A stretch of 64,000 nt of DNA. Origin: Vibrio sp. MedPE-SWchi (GTDB taxonomy: Bacteria > Pseudomonadota > Gammaproteobacteria > Enterobacterales > Vibrionaceae). Positions within the stretch are counted from its first letter, which is position 1; every line of letters begins with the position of its first letter. Of this stretch, positions 8,986-18,451 are shown in pieces. The stretch lies in assembly GCA_001874155.1 (NCBI GenBank), contig MPDB01000009.1, positions 1 to 64,000 of the forward strand, read 5' to 3'. A program made the position numbers and the translations under genes. Under the pieces are notes generated by a model. It saw only the letters and a list, made by a program, of their open reading frames with translations. It was not told the DNA's origin and did no database searches.

Positions 8986-10755
8986 CTAACTGCCAATATC
9001 ATCACTAGTACTCGTTGAAGGCTCTCTTGGCACCGGGGTATATTGAATTGTACTGAAGTCTTTCTCTGGAAAGAGGTATTGCGCTTCCGCACGAATTTGC
9101 TCTGCTCGGCTACTGTCATCTAACCCTTGATAGGCCAATATGAGGTTGCTGTAAAAAGCAGGTCGAGGTTTTGATCTGATGATGTCGAGGGACCAATCGA
9201 TATAGGGCTGGATTAGTTCAGGCTCTCTTTCATGGAGTCCAATATTAAGATAGGTACTGTAAATATCCCAATCAAAGCGGTCCTTCCAGACGACCGGATT
9301 TGTCACTCGGTTTAGTAGCTGAGGATCTCTCGGCAATGAGCGCTCAAACTGTGTGAGTACGTGGTTGGTGTGCAAGGCACTGACCATATAAACGCTAGTG
9401 ATAACAGGAAGTAAAACACTAAAGACTCTTAGGGCGCTTTTGGCTACCCGACTGAAGTCTGTTTTCTTATAGTTAGCGACGCGTTGATCAACCCAAAATA
9501 GCAGCAGAATAAAAGTAATCCAATGAATGGCGGAATGATAGAAGGGGTACTCTAATTGAGAGTGCAACACGATCGGAACAAACAAGGAAAACATCGCCAA
9601 GCGTGTCCCTTTCTTCGCGTAGTAGATACGCGCTAAAACAAGCCCAGCCGCTAGAAGAATGCCAATGATTGGTACTAATCCACCCTCTACACCCCAGAAC
9701 AATAGCTCATTGTGAGGGTGATCCATCGATGGCAGGCCAGCTTTGTAGTCTGGGTTCAGTTGATGCTGTCGAGCAGTATAAATAATGTATTCTGACTCGA
9801 ATTTGCCATAGCCATAACCCGTAAACGGCTTTTCAATCACCATATCGAGCGTTTGAGGAAAAGTGTACCTTCTTGGGCTTTCAAGGTCAGCTTTACTTGA
9901 TAGTAGCCCTTCCGTTCCCTGGGAGTGTGTCGCAACAAAACCTAACCCAATCCCGAGCAAACAGCAGCTGATCCATGAAGCAAAACGCTTGGGTGTTGAA
10001 TACTTGTACAGGTAAGGCAAAACGAGCGCCATGGCTAAAATGGCGCCTAACCATCCTGTTCTAGAGGCGATGATAATGAGAAGTGGTGCACAGAGCAGTG
10101 GAATAAGGCAAAGAAAAGCGGCTTCACTTCGTCGGCTGTACTTGTTGGTTTGTCTTGCAAGTAAGTAAGCAGACACAACTAGGCCTGTCGCAAGAAAGCT
10201 GGCCATGACATTGGGTTGTTGAAAGATTCCGTACGGTCGATTCTGTACCGCGTTGTAGCCAAAGACGTTGTTAGGTTGTAGGACTAGATATTGATAAAAG
10301 CCAAATAGCGCTTCAATGAAAACAGCAATAACAATGAACCAGAGCAGTCTTTGTTTGTGCTTATTGCTGAAACGAAATTGTTGAAGAATAACAAACAGAA
10401 GTAGTCCGAGCCAAAGCCCAATCAATCGGCTCAATACTGCGCTGGGCTCAGAATTACTATAAAGGGTCGGGATACTCATCAAAGTACAACAAGCGAGAAG
10501 ACCCAATGTTAATTTTGAGTACCGTAATGTTTGGTTGGTGGCCAGCTGATATAGCCCAATAGATAGTGTAAAAGAAAGCGCTAACCAGGTGGTTGGGTTA
10601 AATGATAGGGCTAGTCCTGAGCCTCCTGGATTCGGCATAAAGAAATGCATGGCGATAAGAAAAACCACCGCAAGGGAAGCCAAAAACGGCTTATTGAGTG
10701 GGATTCTAGGCGTATGGGGCTCTAATCGAGTACCACTCGTATGCAATATGGCCAT
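8986..10755 (-). CDS. PglL-like O-oligosaccharyltransferase / Wzy_C-family ligase
   Basis: An inner-membrane protein with about 11-12 hydrophobic segments and a large periplasmic loop carrying the DHPHNELLFWGVEGG signature (H358, H360 and N361 counted from the longer GTG start). This motif is shared by O-antigen ligases and by PglL O-oligosaccharyltransferases, in which the histidine is needed for activity. The soluble C-terminus (about 440-601) is typical of PglL-type proteins. The V. cholerae gene in this position has been reported as a PglL; I recall this rather than look it up. The ATG at 10755 has AGGA 11 nt upstream and I prefer it; a GTG at 10791 would add 12 residues. It lies 65 bp after uvrA on the same strand. 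Confidence 0.8.
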   Translation of the reverse strand: MAILHTSGTRLEPHTPRIPLNKPFLASLAVVFLIAMHFFMPNPGGSGLALSFNPTTWLALSFTLSIGLYQLATNQTLRYSKLTLGLLACCTLMSIPTLYSNSEPSAVLSRLIGLWLGLLLFVILQQFRFSNKHKQRLLWFIVIAVFIEALFGFYQYLVLQPNNVFGYNAVQNRPYGIFQQPNVMASFLATGLVVSAYLLARQTNKYSRRSEAAFLCLIPLLCAPLLIIIASRTGWLGAILAMALVLPYLYKYSTPKRFASWISCCLLGIGLGFVATHSQGTEGLLSSKADLESPRRYTFPQTLDMVIEKPFTGYGYGKFESEYIIYTARQHQLNPDYKAGLPSMDHPHNELLFWGVEGGLVPIIGILLAAGLVLARIYYAKKGTRLAMFSLFVPIVLHSQLEYPFYHSAIHWITFILLLFWVDQRVANYKKTDFSRVAKSALRVFSVLLPVITSVYMVSALHTNHVLTQFERSLPRDPQLLNRVTNPVVWKDRFDWDIYSTYLNIGLHEREPELIQPYIDWSLDIIRSKPRPAFYSNLILAYQGLDDSSRAEQIRAEAQYLFPEKDFSTIQYTPVPREPSTSTSDDIGS

Positions 10756-10820
10756 GTTCAAACAAATCCTATATAAAGAAACCAGCGTCACTGCTAGTCT
10801 CTTTATCTTAGCGTTTTTTT

Positions 10821-13643
10821 CTATTTCAACATAGGCTTAAGGAAACGTGCAGTATGAGATCCCTCGACTTTAGCAACAGACTCTGGTGTTCCTTGAGCGA
10901 CAATCTCACCACCACCTTGTCCGCCTTCTGGACCTAAGTCAATAACCCAGTCCGCGGTTTTCACCACGTCTAAATTATGCTCAATGACGACAACCGTATT
11001 ACCGTGATCGCGAAGTCGATGAAGCACAGTAAGCAGTTGCTGGATGTCATGGAAGTGCAGACCCGTCGTAGGCTCATCCAGTATATAGAGAGTTTTCCCC
11101 GTATCTCGCTTAGATAACTCGCGAGCCAGTTTGACTCGTTGAGCCTCACCGCCAGAGAGAGTCGTGGCTGCTTGGCCTAAGCGAATGTATGACAAGCCGA
11201 CATCCATTAATGTTTGCAGCTTTCTCGCAATAACAGGAACAGGCTCAAAGAACGCGCGCGCATCTTCTACTGTCATCTGTAAAACTTCATCAATACTTTT
11301 GCCTTTATAGAGTACCTCTAGAGTTTCACGGTTGTAGCGCTTCCCTTTACATGCGTCACAAGAAACATAGACATCGGGTAAGAAGTGCATTTCTACCTTA
11401 ATGACGCCATCACCTTGACAGGCTTCACAACGACCGCCTCGAACATTGAAGCTGAATCGCCCTGGCTTATAACCTCGTGAACGTGACTCTTGGGTACCAG
11501 CAAACAGCTCTCTAATTGGGGTAAAGATGCCTGTATAGGTTGCCGGATTTGAACGTGGTGTTCGACCAATTGGGCTTTGGTCAATATCGATCACCTTGTC
11601 GAAATGCTCTAACCCTTTAATTTTCTTATAAGGGGCTGGCGTCGCAGTTGTCGCGCCATTAAGCGCTGTGTGTGCAATCTTAAAGAAGGTATCGTTAATT
11701 AATGTCGATTTACCAGAGCCCGATACGCCAGTCACACAGGTAAAGAGACCAACAGGCAGAGACAGTGTTACTTCTTTTAGGTTGTTACCGCTAGCACCGA
11801 TCAATTCGACGGTTTTCTTTGCATCCTTCTTGGTTCGTTGCTTTGGTACGGTAATCTCTTTTACTCCGCTGAGATACTGTCCTGTTAGAGATTCAGGAGT
11901 CGCAATGATTTCTTTCATCGTCCCTTCTGCCACGACATGACCACCATGCACGCCTGCTCCAGGACCAATATCGATGACATGATCGGCGCAACGAATCGCA
12001 TCTTCATCATGCTCTACAACCAATACGGTATTACCAAGATCTCGAAGGTGAGTCAGTGTTTTTAATAGCCGCTCATTGTCTCTTTGATGAAGCCCAATTG
12101 AAGGCTCATCTAAGACGTACATGACACCAACTAGCCCAGCGCCGATTTGGCTTGCTAATCTGATGCGTTGCGCTTCACCACCAGAGAGCGTTTCTGCACT
12201 GCGAGATAAATTGAGGTAATTAAGGCCAACATTGACTAAGAATTGGAGGCGATCATTGATCTCTTTCATAACCTTATCGGCGATCTGTCCTCGCTGCCCG
12301 TCAAGGGATAGGTTCTGAAAGAAATGCAAAGCCTCAGCAATGCTGAACTCAACAATCTGAGGTAGGGCGGTGTCATTAATAAATACATTTCTTGCTTCGG
12401 TTCTCAGACGAGTACCATCGCAGGCTGTGCATGACTTAGTTGAAATATACTTAACTAAGTCTTCCCTGACGGCATTAGACTCGGTGTCACGATAGCGTCG
12501 CTCTAATGTATTGAGTATGCCTTCGAATGGATGGCGTTTAACGCGAATATCTCCGCGGTCATTAATGTACTTGAACTCAACTTCCGTACTTCCAGAACCG
12601 CTCAATATAATGTCACGGATCTTTTTGGGTAGCTTTTTGAAAGGGGTATTCAGATCAAATCCATAATGCTCAGCTAGAGATGTGAGCATCTGAAAATAGT
12701 AATAATTCTTTTGATCCCAACCTCGAATAGCACCTTGAGCAAGGCTAGCATTTTCATCCAGTATGACTCGATCAGCGTCAAAATACTGTTGAACGCCAAG
12801 ACCGTCACAAGTACCACATGCACCCGCGGGATTGTTGAAAGAAAAGAGTCTTGGCTCAAGTTCTTGCATACTATAGCCACAATGAGAGCATGCGAAGTTT
12901 GCTGAGAAAACAACCTCTTCACCGTCTCCATCCATTGGTGTGACGACAGCGATACCACCTGAGAGCTCAAGCGTTGTTTCCAAGGATTCAGCTAAGCGTT
13001 GTTGTAGATCGCTGCGAACCTTGAAACGATCAACGACCACCTCGATGGTGTGTTTCTTATGTAACTCTAACGTTGGTGGATCGGAAAGATCGCAGGTTTC
13101 TCCGTCTATTCGAGCTCTAATAAATCCTTGCGCCGCAAGATTTTCGAGTGTTTTAACATGCTCTCCCTTTCGCTCTTTAATGATTGGAGCGAGTAGCATC
13201 ATTTTGGATCCTTCGGGAAGGTCTAGGATCTTATCGACCATTTGGCTGACGGTTTGAGCAGCGAGAGGGGTATTGTGTTCAGGACAACGGGGTTCCCCCA
13301 CGCGAGCATAAAGGAGTCGGAGATAATCATAAACTTCAGTGATGGTACCGACGGTAGAGCGAGGGTTATGTGAAGTAGATTTTTGCTCTATAGAGATTGC
13401 AGGAGACAGCCCTTCAATATGGTCAACGTCAGGCTTTTCCATTAAAGAGAGAAATTGACGAGCATACGCTGAGAGTGATTCAACATAGCGTCGCTGACCT
13501 TCTGCGTATAATGTATCAAAAGCGAGAGAAGACTTACCAGAGCCTGAGAGACCAGTCACGACGATCAACTTATCGCGTGGAATAGTTAGGTTTATATCTT
13601 TTAGGTTATGGGTTCGTGCACCGCGAACTTCGATAGTGTCCAT
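10821..13643 (-). CDS. uvrA: Excinuclease ABC subunit A
   Basis: The DNA-damage-recognition ATPase of nucleotide excision repair, which loads UvrB at lesions. It is 940 residues, the same length as E. coli UvrA. Two ABC ATPase halves are seen: Walker A GLSGSGKS at 31-38 and a second GVSGSGKS near 640, each with an LSGGEAQR signature. Zinc-finger cysteine pairs CSHC/CGTC and CEAC/CDAC are present. An SOS box lies 67 bp upstream, so it should be induced by DNA damage through LexA. Confidence 0.98.
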   Translation of the reverse strand: MDTIEVRGARTHNLKDINLTIPRDKLIVVTGLSGSGKSSLAFDTLYAEGQRRYVESLSAYARQFLSLMEKPDVDHIEGLSPAISIEQKSTSHNPRSTVGTITEVYDYLRLLYARVGEPRCPEHNTPLAAQTVSQMVDKILDLPEGSKMMLLAPIIKERKGEHVKTLENLAAQGFIRARIDGETCDLSDPPTLELHKKHTIEVVVDRFKVRSDLQQRLAESLETTLELSGGIAVVTPMDGDGEEVVFSANFACSHCGYSMQELEPRLFSFNNPAGACGTCDGLGVQQYFDADRVILDENASLAQGAIRGWDQKNYYYFQMLTSLAEHYGFDLNTPFKKLPKKIRDIILSGSGSTEVEFKYINDRGDIRVKRHPFEGILNTLERRYRDTESNAVREDLVKYISTKSCTACDGTRLRTEARNVFINDTALPQIVEFSIAEALHFFQNLSLDGQRGQIADKVMKEINDRLQFLVNVGLNYLNLSRSAETLSGGEAQRIRLASQIGAGLVGVMYVLDEPSIGLHQRDNERLLKTLTHLRDLGNTVLVVEHDEDAIRCADHVIDIGPGAGVHGGHVVAEGTMKEIIATPESLTGQYLSGVKEITVPKQRTKKDAKKTVELIGASGNNLKEVTLSLPVGLFTCVTGVSGSGKSTLINDTFFKIAHTALNGATTATPAPYKKIKGLEHFDKVIDIDQSPIGRTPRSNPATYTGIFTPIRELFAGTQESRSRGYKPGRFSFNVRGGRCEACQGDGVIKVEMHFLPDVYVSCDACKGKRYNRETLEVLYKGKSIDEVLQMTVEDARAFFEPVPVIARKLQTLMDVGLSYIRLGQAATTLSGGEAQRVKLARELSKRDTGKTLYILDEPTTGLHFHDIQQLLTVLHRLRDHGNTVVVIEHNLDVVKTADWVIDLGPEGGQGGGEIVAQGTPESVAKVEGSHTARFLKPMLK

Positions 13644-13709
13644 CTTCTAAACTCGTTGAAATACTAAGTGCAGCAAGTATTACATAGTGTGAGAATTGTG
13701 CAAAGAAAA

Positions 13710-13729
13710 TACTGGACAAAAAAACAGTA
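13710..13729 (-). promoter_or_regulatory. LexA (SOS) box of uvrA
   Basis: On the minus strand the 20-mer TACTGTTTTTTTGTCCAGTA has the required CTG-N10-CAG core plus the flanking TA on both sides, the consensus of the gammaproteobacterial LexA site. It is 67 bp upstream of the uvrA start codon. Confidence 0.88.
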
Positions 13730-13763
13730 AGGCCACTTGTGCAAGAGAGCAAAGTGGCCTTTT
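13718..13763 (-). terminator. Terminator of galU, overlapping the uvrA SOS box
   Basis: The minus-strand stem AAGGCCACTT / AAGTGGCCTT has a 13-nt loop. Four bases after the stem comes a run of seven T (13718-13724). That T run forms the centre of the uvrA LexA box, so the two signals share bases. Confidence 0.75.
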
Positions 13764-13792
13764 AAAATCTACGTAACCTATCGGGTTGTGAG

Positions 13793-14662
13793 CTACTCTT
13801 TATGTGTGGAGTGCTTCCCAAGTTCAGCCGTTTTCTCATCTTTTAGGTAAAGATTTTCAAAGCAGTAGTTGGTGGCCTCAATATAGCCTTCAACACTACC
13901 ACAGTCAAAACGTTGCCCTTTGAATTTGTAGGCAAGAACGCAACCGGACTTCGCTTGCTTTAGCAGTGCATCGGTAATTTGTATTTCTCCGCCTTTACCT
14001 GGCTCTGTTTGTTCAATTAACTCAAAAATATCTGGCGTTAGTATGTATCGGCCAATGATCGCTAGGTTACTTGGCGCGGTGCCTTTCTCTGGTTTTTCAA
14101 CCATATCATCAACGCGATAAAGATCGTCTTTGATCATTTCACCAGAGATAACCCCATACTTATGCGTTTCATCTTCTGGTACTTCTTGAACTGCAACGAT
14201 TGAACAGCGGAACTGCTTATACAATGCAACCATCTGAGCCAGAACACCTTGTTGTTCGTTGACACATAAGTCATCCGCGAGAACGACAGCAAATGGTTCA
14301 TCCCCAACGAGTTCGCGCCCCGTTAAAATAGCGTGGCCTAGACCTTTCATCTCTTGTTGACGGATATATGTGAAGCTTGCACTGTCGATCACTTTACGGA
14401 TATTAAAGAGAAGCTCTTCTTTGTTCGTCCCACTGATTTGATGTTCTAATTCGTAGTTCTTATCAAAGTGATCCATAATTGAGTGCTTACCGCGACCAGT
14501 CACAATACACATACCGTCCATGCCGGCTTGAATCGCTTCTTCAACACCGTATTCAATAAGTGGCTTGTTGACCACTGGCATCATTTCTTTTGGCATTGAT
14601 TTAGTTGCTGGAAGAAAGCGAGTTCCATAGCCAGCAGCAGGGAATAGACACTTTTTTATCAT
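13793..14662 (-). CDS. galU: UTP-glucose-1-phosphate uridylyltransferase
   Basis: Makes UDP-glucose from UTP and glucose-1-phosphate, feeding lipopolysaccharide core, exopolysaccharide and galactose metabolism. The 289-residue protein begins with the nucleotidyltransferase signature FPAAGYGTRFLPATKSMPKEM and has the VVLADDLC metal-binding segment and the VEKP motif. Length and sequence fit the cytosolic GalU family. It is transcribed in the same direction as qstR upstream and uvrA downstream but has its own terminator. Confidence 0.96.
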   Translation of the reverse strand: MIKKCLFPAAGYGTRFLPATKSMPKEMMPVVNKPLIEYGVEEAIQAGMDGMCIVTGRGKHSIMDHFDKNYELEHQISGTNKEELLFNIRKVIDSASFTYIRQQEMKGLGHAILTGRELVGDEPFAVVLADDLCVNEQQGVLAQMVALYKQFRCSIVAVQEVPEDETHKYGVISGEMIKDDLYRVDDMVEKPEKGTAPSNLAIIGRYILTPDIFELIEQTEPGKGGEIQITDALLKQAKSGCVLAYKFKGQRFDCGSVEGYIEATNYCFENLYLKDEKTAELGKHSTHKE

Positions 14663-14780
14663 GATAAAAACCTTTTAAATTCCGTATAAAATAGTGATTT
14701 GGCGTCAAGATAACATGCTTTTAGTTAATGGTTCATGACTTGCTGCTTATACGATAGAGAATTCATACTTTGTAGCAATT

Positions 14781-15428
14781 TTAGGACACCAAATTTTGAT
14801 TTGCCCATGCTATCGCTTGCACTCGATTTTTAACAGAGAGTTTTTTAAAAATCTGATAAAGATGGGATTTTACGGTGAACTCGCTGATAAAAAGGCTATC
14901 AGCTATCTGAATATTGGATGAACTGTTTTGGAGACACCGTAAAATTTGTAGCTCTCGAGCGGTGAGATCCACAATAACGGGTGCAGTATTACTATTGATA
15001 ACGTGACGATAATAGTGAAGTAGCTGGCTAGTTACCTTTCTTGGTAACCAGTTTTGACCGTTTATGATCTCCCCTAATCCTTGAACAATATCGTCAACAT
15101 TTGTATAGGTATAGAAAAGCCCTTTTAGGTTACCAAAATAGAGAAGCTCATCAGTGGTGAGTCGCTTATTTAGGTTAAAAATAATCACTTCAAAGTTTTT
15201 ATCAGCAATGGGCAGATTACGTACTTGTTGTTGCAGCAATTTATGCGCTTGGAAGTCGATGAGTAATATTTTATGACGATGCTTTGGGTTTGCTTCCATT
15301 AGATCGGCGGGCTCTATTTTGGGGATCTCAATAGAGAGCGCATTTTGCAATTCTTGTACTTTCGGGTAGTCCACCTGTTTATCTTCACAGAGAAAATAAA
15401 TGGTTCTGGTGTAATCAGACTTTTTCAT
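14781..15428 (-). CDS. qstR: LuxR-type competence regulator QstR
   Basis: A 215-residue regulator with a degenerate receiver-like N-terminal domain (about 10-130) and a C-terminal LuxR helix-turn-helix (about 150-212; LTARELQILRCL...IADSLFISEFTVKSHLYQIFKKL). Position between galU and ssb, length and sequence type fit QstR of V. cholerae. There it links quorum sensing (HapR) and TfoX to late competence genes and the type VI system. The identification rests on recall of synteny and family. The start ATG has AGGA upstream. A partial LuxR/HapR-type site lies about 140 bp before the start. Confidence 0.85.
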   Translation of the reverse strand: MKKSDYTRTIYFLCEDKQVDYPKVQELQNALSIEIPKIEPADLMEANPKHRHKILLIDFQAHKLLQQQVRNLPIADKNFEVIIFNLNKRLTTDELLYFGNLKGLFYTYTNVDDIVQGLGEIINGQNWLPRKVTSQLLHYYRHVINSNTAPVIVDLTARELQILRCLQNSSSNIQIADSLFISEFTVKSHLYQIFKKLSVKNRVQAIAWANQNLVS

Positions 15429-15561
15429 TGTTTTTATCCTAGCTATAACTGATCTTATTCTTTATCCGCTAAAATGAATCAATTAGTGTGTTTGAGCTAG
15501 TTTTACTGGATATCGTACATTTAAATTGCGTCTGGTTTCATATGGTTGAGTAACTTAGACG

Positions 15562-15572
15562 TTTATCAATAG
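15562..15572 (-). promoter_or_regulatory. Partial LuxR/HapR-family operator upstream of qstR
   Basis: TTTATCAATAG (plus strand) matches one half of the known Vibrio quorum-regulator palindrome, whose halves read TTATTGATAAA and TTTATCAATAA. The other half is poor (about 5 of 11). The rest of the 298-bp qstR-ssb gap shows no other clear motif; I saw no LexA box in front of ssb. Confidence 0.4.
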
Positions 15573-15726
15573 AGGATGCTTTGAAGAAGCTCTAAAAATC
15601 AGTATTTTAAGTCTTCAATCAAGAATGATGAGTGATTGATCTTTTAATCCCATTTGAGCCTGTTCTAAAGCATGTTATCCTACCGCTCTTAAATTTTTTA
15701 AAGACATCATTTATACGGAGCAGAAC

Positions 15727-16281
15727 ATGGCAAGCCGTGGCGTAAATAAAGTCATCATTATGGGTAATCTTGGGCAAGACCCTGAGGTTAAATACACCGC
15801 CAACGGTAGTGCGATTGCAAATATTACCGTTGCAACTTCTGAAACTTGGCGCGATAAGCAAACTGGCGAACAGCGCGAGAAAACAGAGTGGCACCGTGTT
15901 GTGTTGTTCGGTAAAACGGCTGAAATTGCAGGTGAATACCTACGCAAAGGCTCTCAAGTATATCTAGAAGGTCAGCTTCAAACGCGTAAATGGCAAGATC
16001 AAAGTGGCCAAGATCGTTATTCAACTGAAGTTGTTGTTCAGTGGCCTGCTGGTCAGATGCAATTGCTTGGTGGTCGTGGACAAGGCGGCGGTCAACAAAA
16101 CCAGCAGCAAAATAATAATTGGGGTCAACCGCAGCAACCGGCTATGCAACAGCAACAGCCTGCAATGCAGCAACCTCAATCTGCTGCTCCACAGCACAAA
16201 CCAGTTCAACAAGCTCCACAGCAGGCTCAACCTCAATATAATGAGCCACCGATGGATTTTGACGACGACATCCCGTTCTAA
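15727..16281 (+). CDS. ssb: Single-stranded DNA-binding protein
   Basis: Binds single-stranded DNA during replication, repair and transformation. The 184-residue protein has the OB-fold domain (1-110; [21 protein letters not shown]), a long glutamine/proline-rich linker (about 115-170) and the acidic tip DFDDDIPF that recruits partner proteins. The start has GGAG 8 nt upstream. It is transcribed away from qstR and followed by a strong terminator. Confidence 0.98.
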   Translation: MASRGVNKVIIMGNLGQDPEVKYTANGSAIANITVATSETWRDKQTGEQREKTEWHRVVLFGKTAEIAGEYLRKGSQVYLEGQLQTRKWQDQSGQDRYSTEVVVQWPAGQMQLLGGRGQGGGQQNQQQNNNWGQPQQPAMQQQQPAMQQPQSAAPQHKPVQQAPQQAQPQYNEPPMDFDDDIPF

Positions 16282-16295
16282 CGGAATAAATGTTG

Positions 16296-16324
16296 AAAAA
16301 AGCCGCGTATATCGCGGCTTTTTT
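16296..16324 (+). terminator. Terminator after ssb
   Basis: AGCCGCG / CGCGGCT stem with a TATAT loop, preceded by A5 and followed by T6, 15 nt after the ssb stop. Confidence 0.93.
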
Positions 16325-16337
16325 ATATAGTGAGCAA

Positions 16338-16358
16338 AGAGATAAATGAATTATCTCT
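16338..16358. repeat. Inverted repeat in the csrD leader
   Basis: AGAGATAA (16338-16345) and TTATCTCT (16351-16358) form a perfect 8-bp inverted repeat around a 5-base spacer, about 60 bp before the csrD start. It could be an operator or a weak hairpin. I cannot assign a protein to it. Confidence 0.6.
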
Positions 16359-16416
16359 AAATATCAGCCATCAACATCTAGGCTGCTGACTAAATATAGA
16401 AAGGAATTCTAGATTT

Positions 16417-18444
16417 ATGAGGTTCACTCCTACCTTAAAACTCAGCACTCGACTGGTCGCATTTGTCACTATTATCGTGGTGAGCGCCATGTTCATTCTT
16501 TTTGTCGGTGGAACGCTTACATTTAAGAAAATTGGGCAAGAGTATCTCAATCATTACCTTGACGGGATCGTGACGGTGATCGATAAAGAGATGGAAGATC
16601 CGGAAGCTGCGCAGTCTATGCAGCGATGGATGCCTAAAATGCTACAAGCCTCTCGTATCGTGGAAATGCAGCTGTCCTCCAGTGTTGGTGTTGTTTATCG
16701 CTTTAAAGATACGGAATCTCGCGTTGATCCTGCTCGCCTTTATGCTCGTGAATACGCTTTAGAGCGGAATAGCGGCTATCAAATTCAATTTAAAGCTGTT
16801 CCACCTTATTTGGGGTATACCGATTCCTTTGGTGCGTTGTGGACGATCAGTCTCGCCGTGGGGTTGATTGTATTTTGTTTGATCAGAGGGGTTAGGTGGT
16901 TAAAGGAGCAAATGCTTGGCTCTGAATTGCTTGAAGAGCGCGGGCGAATGATATTGGCTGGGCGTGTAGAGCAGTATGCTAAAGGAGACCTAAGAGAGTG
17001 GCCTTACACAGCAAGTGAAGCTCTCGATTGCTTGATTGAAGAACTGCAAGATGCTCGCCAAGAACGAAGTCGATTCGACACCTTTATTCGTACTCAAACC
17101 TTTTTAGACCAGCTTACGGGATTGGCAAACCGTGTTCTTTTTGACAGTAAACTGGAATCGGCACTTCATGAGAGTGGTTCACATGGTTCAGTACTATTGC
17201 TGAGAGTGGATGACTGGGAAGACGTGACGACATTGAACGGCAAAAGTGCCAGTGACGATTTTACTGTTCGTCTAGCGGAAGCATTAAATGGGGCTATTGA
17301 ACGTTATCCTGATGTCCTAATATCACGCTACTACAATTCTGATTTTGCCATTTTTGTACCTCATCAAAGCAGCAAAGAAGTCACTCATATGGTGGCGGGG
17401 TTTGTTCGTCAAATCGAGAAACTATCTCCCCCTTCACCATTAGATAAAGATAATTGGTGTCATATTGGCGTTACTCAGTTCAAAGAGGGGGATCGCCAAG
17501 GCAAGATTATGGACGAGGCCGAGGTTGCACTTAAGAGTGCTCAATTACAAAGGGTGAATACCTGGAGCCGTTACAGCAAGACAACAGCCGAAAAAGAAGA
17601 GCGTGGAAGCGTTCGCTGGCGAACCTTGTTTGATCAAACATTAACGCCAGAAAATCTTCATGTGTTCGCTCAGTCTTGTTACCTGCAATCTGACCAAAAC
17701 CAGCTTCGACTTATCCATAAAGAGCTATTTGCTCGTATCGATGACCCTGAAAAAGGACTTCTTAAAGCATCAAGGTTCAATGCAGCGATTGAGCAAGTTG
17801 GATATGAGCATAAAATAGATCGTGCAATGCTTAGCAAAACAATAACATATGTGAAAGAATCCCCTTCTGACCTATGCTATTCTGTAAACTTATACGTTAC
17901 CCCTTTTTCAGATAAGAATAATTTTAAGTGGCTGAGAAGTGAGCTTCTGCAATTAACATCGAAAACGCGATCACAGCTTAGCTTCGAGTTTGTAGAAGGG
18001 CGCTTGATAAAACATCTCGATTATATGCGTCCAGTCATTCGAATGCTGTCTGGGCTAGGTTGTCAGGTCATTGTTGGGCAGGCTGGTCGTACGATCGTCA
18101 GTACCCACTACCTCAAAGACTTAAATGTGGATTATCTTAAGTTGCACAGAAGTTTGATAAAACGCATTGATCAACGAGATGAAAATCAACTATTTGTCCG
18201 AAGCATCATTGGTGCCTGTAGCGGTGGGAAAACAAAAGTGATAGCCGTTGGCGTTGAGACCAAAGCTGAGCGCAAAACATTGATGGAACTTGGTGTTCAC
18301 GGGATGCAAGGGCGTCTTTTTGATACAGAAGAACAAGTATGGGCTAAAATAAACGAACAGGTGCATACAGTTACGTCACAAAAAATTAAGCCTGGTCGAA
18401 GAAACCGTTGGCGAAAAATAGACTCAGACAATCAATCAAAGTGA
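16417..18444 (+). CDS. csrD: CsrD/MshH, degenerate GGDEF-EAL regulatory protein
   Basis: A 675-residue inner-membrane protein with two N-terminal membrane segments (about 15-37 and 142-162), a GGDEF-like domain and an EAL-like domain. Both catalytic motifs are lost: YYNSDF stands where GGDEF should be, and KELFARI and EFVEGR replace the EAL metal-binding motifs. This is how the family looks: CsrD does not make or degrade c-di-GMP but promotes RNase E decay of the CsrB/CsrC small RNAs, freeing CsrA. In Vibrio it heads the MSHA locus and was named MshH. It ends 7 nt before mshI with no terminator, so it is probably co-transcribed. Confidence 0.88.
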   Translation: MRFTPTLKLSTRLVAFVTIIVVSAMFILFVGGTLTFKKIGQEYLNHYLDGIVTVIDKEMEDPEAAQSMQRWMPKMLQASRIVEMQLSSSVGVVYRFKDTESRVDPARLYAREYALERNSGYQIQFKAVPPYLGYTDSFGALWTISLAVGLIVFCLIRGVRWLKEQMLGSELLEERGRMILAGRVEQYAKGDLREWPYTASEALDCLIEELQDARQERSRFDTFIRTQTFLDQLTGLANRVLFDSKLESALHESGSHGSVLLLRVDDWEDVTTLNGKSASDDFTVRLAEALNGAIERYPDVLISRYYNSDFAIFVPHQSSKEVTHMVAGFVRQIEKLSPPSPLDKDNWCHIGVTQFKEGDRQGKIMDEAEVALKSAQLQRVNTWSRYSKTTAEKEERGSVRWRTLFDQTLTPENLHVFAQSCYLQSDQNQLRLIHKELFARIDDPEKGLLKASRFNAAIEQVGYEHKIDRAMLSKTITYVKESPSDLCYSVNLYVTPFSDKNNFKWLRSELLQLTSKTRSQLSFEFVEGRLIKHLDYMRPVIRMLSGLGCQVIVGQAGRTIVSTHYLKDLNVDYLKLHRSLIKRIDQRDENQLFVRSIIGACSGGKTKVIAVGVETKAERKTLMELGVHGMQGRLFDTEEQVWAKINEQVHTVTSQKIKPGRRNRWRKIDSDNQSK

Positions 18445-18451
18445 TCCATGG

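Noticed and set aside
15573..15726. Possible LexA box before ssb
   Set aside because: I looked for CTG-N10-CAG and found none.
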